This document shows positions 16,510 to 25,697 of a DNA stretch of 64,000 nt, in pieces (position 1 is the first letter of the stretch; every line of letters starts with the position of its first letter). The notes beneath the pieces are model-generated. The model did not search any database. It was not told the DNA's origin and saw nothing but the letters and a program-made list of their open reading frames with translations. The DNA comes from DATAEE01 sp963725145 (GTDB lineage: Bacteria > Acidobacteriota > Vicinamibacteria > Vicinamibacterales > 2-12-FULL-66-21). Location of the stretch: positions 186,001 through 250,000 of the forward strand of contig CAVRXL010000003.1 in NCBI GenBank assembly GCA_963725145.1, in the 5' to 3' direction. Position numbers and translations under genes: made by a program.

Positions 16510-17973
16510 CTACGGCCGCCGCGTGGAATCGGTCGGCTTCCGCTCCCCGCGCTCGAACATCCCTTCCTCCGCCATCAGCCGCTCGATCGCGTCCGGCTCG
16601 ACCGGGACGAAGCCCGACATGTTCTCGTAGCCCTCCGGCGTGATCAAGATCGCGTCCTCCAGTCGGACGTAGACGCGTTCGTCCGGGATCGTCAGCGCCG
16701 GCTCGATGGTGAACATCATCCCCGGCTTGAGCACGTCGTACGGCGCGGTGACGTCGTGCACTTCCATGCCGATCCAGTGACCGAGGCTGTTGCGGCTGGC
16801 GTTGCGATACATCGCGACGAAGCGATCGGCCGCCGCCCTGATCTTCGGTGTCCGGAACTCGAAGGTCGCCACGATCTGCTCCATCTTCTTGAGCGCGGCG
16901 GCGAGGACCACCTTCGGATCGACGTTGGGCCGGATTGAGGTCATCAGGGCCTGATAGAGCTTCAGATAGATCGTGTACATCTCCCGCTGCTCGGCCGTGA
17001 ACCGGCCGTTAGCGGGAAACATCCGCGTGACGTCCGACGTGTAGTACTTGAAGTCCGGCGCGTAGTCGTACAGCACGAGGTCGCCGTCCCGAACCTGCGA
17101 CTGCGCGGCGTGGTAGTGCGGCCACGCCGCGTTCTTCCCCGCCGCCACCAGGCCGAAGTACGCCTCACCCTGCGCGTTGTGCTTCTTGAAGAAGTAGTCG
17201 CCGATCGCTTCCAGCTCGTACTCGTACATGCCCGGCCGCGCGGATCGCATCGTCTCCATGATCGCGAGGCCCGAGATGCGCGACGCCTCGCGGACGATCG
17301 CGATCTCGCGCGCGCTCTTGACCAGGCGCAGGCCGTCGAGGACCGGGTCCAGGTCTTTGATGGCGGCCGGTTTTCCGGCGGCGCCGCTCACCTTTCCCAC
17401 CTTCCCCTTGACATGCTCGATGAAGGCCGCTTCACGCGAGGCGCGCCCATCCCACGGATCGGCGCGCGTCTTCTCGTCGTGCGCCTTGACGTTCCCGGGG
17501 GTCGCCGCGCCCAACGCCTCGGCCCGGTGCGGCAGATACAACGTCCGCCCCGCCGGCGCGATTGAAGCCAGCGCATCCCCGAATTGATCCCTCGCCACGA
17601 CTTTCGTGATGCCGGTCAGCTTCTCCGCGTCGGGCCCCGGCGCGAGCATCGGCCCCTCCGATCGTTCCATCCGCTCGTCCCGCGCCGGCAGAAACAGCGT
17701 CGTCTGTTTCGCCTTGCCGTCGATGATCAGGAGGGCGCGCGGCACCTCGACGCCAGTCAGGTAGAAGAACTGATTGCTCTGCCGGAACTTGAGATAGCCC
17801 GCTCGCTCGGCGGCCCCCTGCAGGATGGCGACGCCGTCGCCGATCTGCGACATCACGCGCGTGCGCCGCGCGGCGAACTCCTCCGGCGGGAAGGCGTCGG
17901 TGAAGAGCGGACGAGTGGACGGCGACACGAGGCAGACAACGAGACCGATCAGGACGATGAGGGTGCGCTTCAT
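16510..17973 (-). CDS. pepP: Exported Xaa-Pro aminopeptidase (M24B)
   Basis: This metallopeptidase removes N-terminal residues preceding proline. ATG 17973 starts MKRTLIVLIGLVVCLVS, a clear signal peptide; an earlier ATG at 17991 adds six unlikely residues. The aminopeptidase-P N-terminal domain is followed by a pita-bread catalytic domain. Its metal ligands are visible in LVLYDYAPDF, SDVTRMF, LGHWIGMEVHD, FTIEPALTI and VRLEDAI. The length of 487 residues is normal. The product is probably periplasmic. It is transcribed divergently from an S9 oligopeptidase lipoprotein, so the two may share a peptide-scavenging role. Confidence 0.92.
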   Translation of the reverse strand: MKRTLIVLIGLVVCLVSPSTRPLFTDAFPPEEFAARRTRVMSQIGDGVAILQGAAERAGYLKFRQSNQFFYLTGVEVPRALLIIDGKAKQTTLFLPARDERMERSEGPMLAPGPDAEKLTGITKVVARDQFGDALASIAPAGRTLYLPHRAEALGAATPGNVKAHDEKTRADPWDGRASREAAFIEHVKGKVGKVSGAAGKPAAIKDLDPVLDGLRLVKSAREIAIVREASRISGLAIMETMRSARPGMYEYELEAIGDYFFKKHNAQGEAYFGLVAAGKNAAWPHYHAAQSQVRDGDLVLYDYAPDFKYYTSDVTRMFPANGRFTAEQREMYTIYLKLYQALMTSIRPNVDPKVVLAAALKKMEQIVATFEFRTPKIRAAADRFVAMYRNASRNSLGHWIGMEVHDVTAPYDVLKPGMMFTIEPALTIPDERVYVRLEDAILITPEGYENMSGFVPVEPDAIERLMAEEGMFERGERKPTDSTRRP

Positions 17974-18009
17974 ATATTCAGCAATCAGCAATCCACAACC
18001 AGCAATGAT

Positions 18010-18015
18010 TATAAT
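18010..18015 (+). promoter_or_regulatory. TATAAT box of the S9 peptidase gene
   Basis: A perfect TATAAT ends seven bases before the ATG at 18023. Transcription would begin at about the start codon and give a leaderless mRNA. No good -35 box is seen. If the ATG at 18005 were the start, this box would be inside the gene. Confidence 0.45.
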
Positions 18016-18022
18016 TCCTCAT

Positions 18023-20182
<2,160 letters not shown>

Positions 20183-20189
20183 ATTTCGC

Positions 20190-20310
20190 GCTGAGCACGC
20201 TGAGTTAGCAGAGCACGCTGAGAAGACCGGGGACGAAGAGGCGCAGCGACACAGAGCGGTCCATTTTGGTTTTCTCTGCGCCTCTGCGTGGTGGACGGAG
20301 CAGTCTCTGT
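20190..20310. repeat. CTGAG/CAGAG word array with hairpin after the S9 peptidase
   Basis: Repeated GCACGCTGAG words are followed by AGAGGCGCAG (20237-20246) and its exact inverse CTGCGCCTCT (20276-20285). The hairpin might end transcription of the peptidase gene. The words resemble those at 55281-55434. The rest of the space to 20447 holds no gene. Confidence 0.5.
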
Positions 20311-20394
20311 CTGTCACACCCAGGGAAATATCGAGCTCTCGGGCGCGCCTCACCTGATTACGGTCGGGGTCGGACAGCAAGGTTAAGGACTCGC

Positions 20395-20410
20395 GGGTTC
20401 GAGACTTGCA
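20395..20410 (+). promoter_or_regulatory. Possible sigma-54 promoter of the PEP-CTERM gene
   Basis: GGG at 20395-20397 and TTGCA at 20406-20410 give the GG-N10-GC spacing of a -24/-12 promoter; only half of the -24 consensus is matched. In other bacteria PEP-CTERM genes are often under RpoN control with PrsR-type activators. None of these partners is in the window. Confidence 0.28.
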
Positions 20411-20447
20411 CCAGGTTCCTCCAGCGGCCAGACCCGGGGAGAATCAG

Positions 20448-21128
20448 ATGAAACCCTTCCTCAAAAAGGTACTTGGAGCGGGCTTTTTCACCCTCGCTAT
20501 TTCCACTCCGGTCCTCGCGGACCCTATCCTCGTCACCGACGGGACCATCGTGGTCAACTCAAGCAATCCCGAGCTGCTGTTCGCGACGCTCGACATCACA
20601 GGCACTCGAGGGTTTTCGATGAGGGCGACCTCGAATTCCGTTCAAGGGCTGGACTGCGGTGAGGGGTGTCCTCCGGGCAGCATGGTTTCCCAGTCGGGTA
20701 TCGTATTCTCGCCATTCTTCGGAACCGCCACGCTGGACGGTGCACAGTTCGTGTTTAACGGCGTGTCGGGTGGTGGCGTGCTGACGATTGGGGCCCCGCT
20801 CTTCACGTTGCCGCCCGCCGACTTCGGAGAAGCCACCTTCGAGACGCTTTTCGCGCTGACGACCGAGGCCTTTCTGGTGCTCGCGACTGGGGAGGAGGAT
20901 GCGAACCCGATCAGACTGAACGTCGCCGGGTCTGGGCGCGCCACCAGCCGCCTCCTTGTTCGCGATGAGCCTGGTCGCGGGACGGTCTACGTCACACGGA
21001 GCACTACGTACGACTTCGATGCGCCCGCGGTTGTTCCCGAGCCTGGGTCTTTGCTGTTGGTTGGGGGCGGCCTCGCCGCAGTCTGGGCGCGGCGCCGGCG
21101 GCTGCGCGCTTCAAGGTGCACCGACTGA
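20448..21128 (+). CDS. PEP-CTERM sorting-domain protein
   Basis: This 226-residue exported protein has a signal peptide (1-24, ending in VLADP). A beta-rich body without recognisable catalytic motif follows. It ends in a classic PEP-CTERM tail: VVPEPGSLLLVGGGLAAVWA, then a run of arginines. Exosortase is expected to cleave this tail during export, in strains that make extracellular polymer. No exosortase gene is in the window, so the substrate is an orphan here. The start has a good ribosome site, GGGGAG at 20436-20441. The cysteine pair in LDCGEGCPPG may form a disulfide. Function unknown. Confidence 0.85.
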   Translation: MKPFLKKVLGAGFFTLAISTPVLADPILVTDGTIVVNSSNPELLFATLDITGTRGFSMRATSNSVQGLDCGEGCPPGSMVSQSGIVFSPFFGTATLDGAQFVFNGVSGGGVLTIGAPLFTLPPADFGEATFETLFALTTEAFLVLATGEEDANPIRLNVAGSGRATSRLLVRDEPGRGTVYVTRSTTYDFDAPAVVPEPGSLLLVGGGLAAVWARRRRLRASRCTD

Positions 21129-21201
21129 AGCCGGATCGAGATGCAGTTCCGCCGCGGGGGTGTAGCGGGCCCGCTTGTGCAATTCCCCTTGGCGACGCCG
21201 C

Positions 21202-21483
21202 TCATATCCGTTCGATCTGAATCACCGGCTCGAACAGCCGCGACCCGCGGCACTGCGGGCACTTACCGGGCTTCGACAGCTTCTCCTCGCCGAACGTGAA
21301 CCCGCACGTCTTGCAGCGCGCCGGGTCGATGCTCACGCGGTGCCCCGCAGCGCGCGCGGAGCGAACGACGTGACGGATGTCGTCCTCGATATCTCGGCGC
21401 GTCAGCCCGAGCTCACGCGCGAGCGCCGACGGCGTCATCGGCCGCGAAAGACGATCCAGCAGATCCCGTCTGAACGCCGTCAT
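21202..21483 (-). CDS. Small HTH and zinc-ribbon regulator
   Basis: This 93-residue protein has an N-terminal helix-turn-helix (LARELGLTRRDIEDDIRHVV) and a C-terminal zinc ribbon with CKTCGFTF and KCPQCRGS. This arrangement is seen in small archaeal-like transcriptional regulators found in many bacteria. AGGGGG lies five bases upstream of ATG 21483, so I prefer this start to the ATG at 21546. It is isolated, and its target cannot be told from context. Confidence 0.82.
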   Translation of the reverse strand: MTAFRRDLLDRLSRPMTPSALARELGLTRRDIEDDIRHVVRSARAAGHRVSIDPARCKTCGFTFGEEKLSKPGKCPQCRGSRLFEPVIQIERI

Positions 21484-21561
21484 CGACCCCCTAGGAAGCG
21501 GCGCTCCTTCACCCCGCAGAACGAGCCATCGCCCGCCATCGATCACCCACAGCCCGGCGCC

Positions 21562-21739
21562 CTGGCGGGAAGGGATTCACGAAGGCCCGCGTGAGGTGGC
21601 GCGAGAAGGATCGGGTAAAACGCGCCCGAAGCGTGACTGCCGCGCAGGTTACGAACCTGCGCGGGTCGCAGACGGCGTTGCGGAGGGCGCGTTTTTCCGC
21701 GCCACCGTTAGCGGGCCGAAGTGAGTCCCTTCCCGCCAG
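21562..21739. repeat. 178-bp long imperfect hairpin, MITE-like
   Basis: The ends CTGGCGGGAAGGGATTCAC and, inverted, CTGGCGGGAAGGGACTCAC differ at one base in 19. Moving inward, GGCCCGC, GGTGGCGCG and AAAACGCGCCC are each matched by inverted partners. The centre is a perfect 11-base stem, CCGCGCAGGTT, with loop ACG. No coding potential or obvious target duplication is seen. It may be a miniature mobile element or a structured RNA. Confidence 0.7.
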
Positions 21740-21755
21740 TTCCAAGATGCGAAAC

Positions 21756-23459
21756 CTACACCGCCCGCCAGGCGCGCTCGAACGCGGCCGCGTTCTCGAA
21801 GCGATCGCCCGGCTGCTCGGCGAGGCAGGTCTGAATCGCCACGGCCGCAGCCTCCGGCAGCGACGGCGCGTGCGGACGCGGATCCGGCGTCGGCTCGCGC
21901 AGCATCTGGCCGATGAGCGCCGGCAGCGTCGCCGCGCCGAACGCCGGCTTGCCGGTCGCCATCTCGTACGCGAGCGCGCCGATCGTGAACACGTCGCTGC
22001 GGGCGTCCGGAGCCGCGCCGGTCAGCACCTCGGGGGCGAGGTAGCGCAGCTCGGGATCGAGCGCGGCGCCGCGCAGCGTGGCCTCGTCGAGCGACGCGAG
22101 CAGATCGCCGAGGAGATGGATGCCAGGCGACGAGATGAGAAGGCGCTGCTCATCTCCATCCCGCGTGAGACGTACGATCTCCGGGCTGAGGCCGCTGACG
22201 AGCGCCCCGCGGCGGGCGAGCATCGCGGCCGCGTCCGCGAGCTGTGACACGAGCGGCTGCAGGCGCGCCCACCTCATCGGCCCCTCCGCGATCGTCTCGC
22301 GCAGGCTCTTCCCTTCCACGAGCTCGGTCACGACGTAGAGAGTGTCCCCCTCCTCGCCGAAGTCGCGCACGTGCAGGATCGACGGGTGCGAGACCTGCAG
22401 CGCCTGAGCCTCTTTCAGGAACCGCGCGCGGATCGCGTCCCAGTTGCGCTCGCCGCCGCGGCGCCGCGTGCGGATGGCGACCGGGTGGCGGAGCGCGCGG
22501 TGAAGGCCGGCGTGGACCGCGCTGCCGAGACGTCCCTTTCCGAGCGGCTCACCGAACTCGTACCTGGATGCGAACCCCCCGCTCCCCAGCGCTACGCTGA
22601 TGCCGGTCGACGTCGACGCCTCAAAGGTCGCCGTCAGCGCGCGGCCGAAGTCCGCGGCCGACGCCCACCTGGCCGACCGCTCGCGCGCGAGCCCCTTGAG
22701 CACGATCTCGTCGAGCCATGACGGCGACTCCGGACGAACCTGCGACGGCGCGAGGAGCGCCCCGCTCGCCTGCTTCGACAGCGTCTCGTAGACGCCGCCT
22801 GCCCCATACGGCGGCAGGCCGGTCAGCATCTCGTACACGACCGACGCCAGGCTGAAGACGTCCGTGCGGGCATCCACGAGCTGTCCCTCCACCTGCTCGG
22901 GCGCCGCATACGCGACCGTGCCCACGAACATGAACGCCCCGGTCAGCCTCGTCTCGTCGCCAGTGTCTTTCAGCGCTGCGAGGCCGAAGTCCACGAGCTT
23001 GTAGGCCCGCTCCCCCGCGCCGAACCGGTGCGCGACGATGTTGGCTGGCTTGATGTCGCGATGAAAAATGCCGGCATCGTGCGCCGTCTGAAGCGCCGCG
23101 CAGATCGGCGGGATGAACCGCCGCACGGCCTCCGCGCCGAGCGCGCCGGCCACAGCGATCTCCTGGCGCAGGCTCGGCCCGTTCAACAACTCCATGACGA
23201 GGAACGGCCGGCCTTCGCCGTCGACGCTGTAGTCGAGGATCGAGACGATGTTCGGATGGTGCAGGCCCGCGGCCGCCCGGCTCTCGCGCAGGAACCGCTC
23301 GCGCAGCGTTCGAGAGTCGTCGGCCGGCCGGACGATCTTGACGGCCACCTCGTCCCCGAGCCGCGTCCGGCGCGCGCGGTACACGGCGCCCATGCCCCCT
23401 TCGGCAATCAGCCCGAGGACTTCGTAGCGGTTGTCGAGGATCGTCCCGACCGGAATCAC
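21756..23459 (-). CDS. Ser/Thr protein kinase with tandem pseudokinase domain
   Basis: This 567-residue cytoplasmic Hanks-type kinase has a complete first domain (about 8-270): glycine loop LIAEGGMGAVY, VAVKIV lysine near 39, FHRDIKPANIV near 132, DFGLA and AYAAPEQVEG. A second kinase fold (about 300-567) has lost the essentials. The lysine position reads VAIRTRR, the catalytic loop reads SGLSPEIV and the DFG position reads SSPGI, so it should be a pseudokinase that regulates or scaffolds the first. No membrane segment is seen. The GTG at 23459 is chosen because it starts just before the kinase fold and follows a TATAAT box; longer starts would overlap the divergent gene. It is divergent from the exported atypical kinase. 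Confidence 0.9.
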   Translation of the reverse strand: MIPVGTILDNRYEVLGLIAEGGMGAVYRARRTRLGDEVAVKIVRPADDSRTLRERFLRESRAAAGLHHPNIVSILDYSVDGEGRPFLVMELLNGPSLRQEIAVAGALGAEAVRRFIPPICAALQTAHDAGIFHRDIKPANIVAHRFGAGERAYKLVDFGLAALKDTGDETRLTGAFMFVGTVAYAAPEQVEGQLVDARTDVFSLASVVYEMLTGLPPYGAGGVYETLSKQASGALLAPSQVRPESPSWLDEIVLKGLARERSARWASAADFGRALTATFEASTSTGISVALGSGGFASRYEFGEPLGKGRLGSAVHAGLHRALRHPVAIRTRRRGGERNWDAIRARFLKEAQALQVSHPSILHVRDFGEEGDTLYVVTELVEGKSLRETIAEGPMRWARLQPLVSQLADAAAMLARRGALVSGLSPEIVRLTRDGDEQRLLISSPGIHLLGDLLASLDEATLRGAALDPELRYLAPEVLTGAAPDARSDVFTIGALAYEMATGKPAFGAATLPALIGQMLREPTPDPRPHAPSLPEAAAVAIQTCLAEQPGDRFENAAAFERAWRAV

Positions 23460-23465
23460 CCGCGG

Positions 23466-23471
23466 ATTATA
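23466..23471 (-). promoter_or_regulatory. TATAAT box of the kinase-pseudokinase gene
   Basis: Read on the minus strand, a perfect TATAAT is followed by CCGCGG and the GTG at 23459. Six bases separate box and start, which predicts a leaderless transcript. The divergent gene starts at 23509, so both promoters share about 50 bases. Confidence 0.45.
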
Positions 23472-23508
23472 TGCATTGAGATACAATTTCCACGCCGGAG
23501 ATGGCTCG

Positions 23509-24345
23509 ATGACGCCGATCCGTCGCACGGCGTGGAGGACATGGGCACCGGCTGCGCTGCTGCTGATCTGTGTGACAGCCGGCGCGCTCGCGGGCCAGCC
23601 GGTTTCCTCCGGCGCCGGACAGGCGAACGTCGCTCGACCCTCGCTGCGCACCTGGCTCGGACGAGAGCCGGAGATCGAGGGGTACATGCGCGAGGCGAAG
23701 ATCGTGCGCATCGAGGCGGTCCCGATTGGATCGTCGAAGCCGATGCGCGCGTACTTCGCGCCCGGCGGTCCGGTCGAAAGCGCGGCCTGGAAGACCCAGC
23801 CGCCCGGGACGCACCGCGGGTTCCCCGACAACTACAAGGCCGAGGTGGCCGCCTACGAGCTCGACAAGCTGCTGGATTTGCGTATGGTGCCTCCGTCGGT
23901 GGAAACGCGCGTGAACGGCGCGCTCGGCGCTCTCATTTACTGGCTCAGCCCGGCGCGGATGTGGAACGAAGTCGAGAACGAGCCCAAGCCGGACCGCACC
24001 GCGTGGAACGATCAGGTCATCCGGATGAAGATGTTCGATAATCTGATCTGCAATCGGGATCGGAACGTGGGGAACCTTCTGGTGGATGCGTCCTGGAACT
24101 TCTACCTCATCGATCACAACCGGGCGTTCATCACGAGCAAAGACCTGCCCGTGCGGATGAGCCGCATCTGCCGTGAGCTGTGGGATCGCATGGTTGCGCT
24201 GGACGAGCCGATGCTGAAGAATGCGCTCGGCCCGTACCTGACTCCGAAGGAAATCCGCGCGATCCTCGAGCGACGGGATCGCATGACACGGACGATCGCC
24301 GAGATGAAGGCGTCGCGCGGCGAGCAGGCGGTCATGGTCCAATGA
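23509..24345 (+). CDS. Exported atypical kinase-like protein (PI3/4K or HipA-like fold)
   Basis: This 278-residue protein has an N-terminal signal peptide (about 1-28, rich in Ala and Leu, ending near AGALAG). The C-terminal half has DNLICNRDRNVGNLLVD and FYLIDHNRAF. These match the catalytic NxDRxxxN and metal-binding LID(H/N) motifs of PI3/PI4-kinase-like and HipA/Fam20-like enzymes. Upstream, AAWKTQPPG may hold the ATP lysine and YKAEVAAYELDKLL the helix glutamate. An exported enzyme of this fold could phosphorylate envelope proteins or lipids, which is inference. GGAG at 23497-23500 supports ATG 23509. The stop overlaps the next gene in ATGA, pairing it with a phosphatase. Confidence 0.75.
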   Translation: MTPIRRTAWRTWAPAALLLICVTAGALAGQPVSSGAGQANVARPSLRTWLGREPEIEGYMREAKIVRIEAVPIGSSKPMRAYFAPGGPVESAAWKTQPPGTHRGFPDNYKAEVAAYELDKLLDLRMVPPSVETRVNGALGALIYWLSPARMWNEVENEPKPDRTAWNDQVIRMKMFDNLICNRDRNVGNLLVDASWNFYLIDHNRAFITSKDLPVRMSRICRELWDRMVALDEPMLKNALGPYLTPKEIRAILERRDRMTRTIAEMKASRGEQAVMVQ

Positions 24346-25697
24346 CCCTTCGACTTCGCTCAGGGCAAGCTCCACGGACGGCCGTTGCGGCCGCGGTCAT
24401 CTGTCTCCTCACGAGCTGGTCGCCAGGTCCCCGCGCCGACGCGCCCGCATCGCCACAGCGTCAATCCCCCGGCCGCGTCGTCGCGATCGGCGATATTCAT
24501 GGGTCGATTGACGGCCTGAACACCATCCTGCGCACAGCCGGGCTCGCCGACGGGCGGGTCTGGACCGGCGGCAACGTGACGCTCGTACAGACCGGAGACT
24601 TCACGGACCGGGGCACGGGCGTCCGGGCCGTCATGGACCTGCTGATGGCGCTCGAGCCGCAGGCCGCCGCCGACGGGGGCCGGGTTCGGGTCGTACTCGG
24701 CAATCACGAAGCGATGAATCTGGTCGGTGAAACGCGGGACGTCACGCCGGCGATCTTCGCCACCTTTGCGGACGACAAGTCAGAAGCCCGGCGCGAAGAA
24801 GGCTGGCGCGACTACGAGAAGTTCACAGCCGCCCGAGCGGCAAAGCTCGGCGCGGCCGCGGCCAAGCCGCTGGCGCGGGAAGCCTGGATGACGGCGCATC
24901 CGCCGGGCTTTTTGGAATATCGCGAGGCGTTCGGACCGGAGGGCACCTACGGCAAGTGGCTGCGCGGGCTTCCGGCAGCCGTGCACATCGACGGCAGCAT
25001 CTTCATGCACGGCGGCATCCACCCGGACACGGCGCCCGATTCGATCGAGGACATCAGCAAGCAGGTCGCGCGCGAGCTGCGCACTTTCGACGACTACAAC
25101 CGTCACCTCGTGTCGCGGGGCGTCATCCTGCCGTTCTTCTCGTTGCAGGAGATTTTCGACGCCGTGCAGGCCGAGGCGCGGGCGATCACGGCGGCGCAGA
25201 CCGCGGCGAAAAACGGCGAGTCCGCCTCGCTGGCCCAGTCGCAGATCCTGAGCGACATCGACCGGAAACATGTCGAAGTGCTGCAGGGGGTCGGACGCAT
25301 CGGCACGTGGGCGGTGCTCAACCCGAACGGCCCGCTCTGGTTCCGCGGCTACGCGACCTGGCCCTCGCCCGGCAACGCGCCCGAGGTCACGAAGCTCCTC
25401 AAGAAATACAACGCCAGACGCTTCGTCGTCGGTCACACCATCCCGGCGACGATGCGCATCACGCCTCGGTTCGATCGGCGCATCTTTCTCATCGACACCG
25501 GCATGCTGTCGACGCATTACAAAGGCGGCAGGCCGTCGGCGCTGGAGATCGACGGCGACCGCGTTACGGCGATTTATCCAGACGGCCGCATCCAGCTCGA
25601 TCCGGAGTCGGCGCAGCCTGAGGAGGAAAAGGGGACAGTCACCTTTTTACGATCCACGGAAAAAGGTGACAGTCCCCTTTTCGCGGTAAGCCGCTGA
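24342..25697 (+). CDS. Exported calcineurin-like (PPP-type) phosphoesterase
   Basis: This metallophosphatase of 451 residues has a hydrophobic export segment at about 13-30. The PPP signature is complete: GDIHG near 50, GDFTDRG near 85, GNHEAM near 120, HGGIHP and VVGHTIP. It resembles bacterial Shewanella-like or ApaH-like protein phosphatases. It is translationally coupled to the atypical kinase (ATGA), suggesting opposed activities on a shared envelope target. The first ten codons include the very common repeat word behind LRLRSGQA. The last 18 codons come from the inverted repeat at 25627-25681, so both ends are shaped by repeat DNA. Confidence 0.9.
   Translation: MTLRLRSGQAPRTAVAAAVICLLTSWSPGPRADAPASPQRQSPGRVVAIGDIHGSIDGLNTILRTAGLADGRVWTGGNVTLVQTGDFTDRGTGVRAVMDLLMALEPQAAADGGRVRVVLGNHEAMNLVGETRDVTPAIFATFADDKSEARREEGWRDYEKFTAARAAKLGAAAAKPLAREAWMTAHPPGFLEYREAFGPEGTYGKWLRGLPAAVHIDGSIFMHGGIHPDTAPDSIEDISKQVARELRTFDDYNRHLVSRGVILPFFSLQEIFDAVQAEARAITAAQTAAKNGESASLAQSQILSDIDRKHVEVLQGVGRIGTWAVLNPNGPLWFRGYATWPSPGNAPEVTKLLKKYNARRFVVGHTIPATMRITPRFDRRIFLIDTGMLSTHYKGGRPSALEIDGDRVTAIYPDGRIQLDPESAQPEEEKGTVTFLRSTEKGDSPLFAVSR
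25627..25681. repeat. Inverted repeat with 22-base arms at the phosphatase-peptidase junction
   Basis: The arms at 25627-25648 (starting AAAAGGGGACAGTCACC) and 25660-25681 are inverse complements with one central mismatch, separated by 11 bases. The element is in frame within the phosphatase gene and ends 12 bases before the CTG start proposed for the peptidase. It may attenuate transcription into the peptidase gene. Confidence 0.8.

Noticed and set aside
20395..20420. tRNA T-loop (GGTTCGAG)
   Set aside because: The flanking bases do not pair into a T-stem and no acceptor, D or anticodon arm is present.
24345..24371. Start region of the phosphatase as a conserved protein motif (LRLRSGQA)
   Set aside because: This string comes from a very common genomic repeat word and is not a functional motif.
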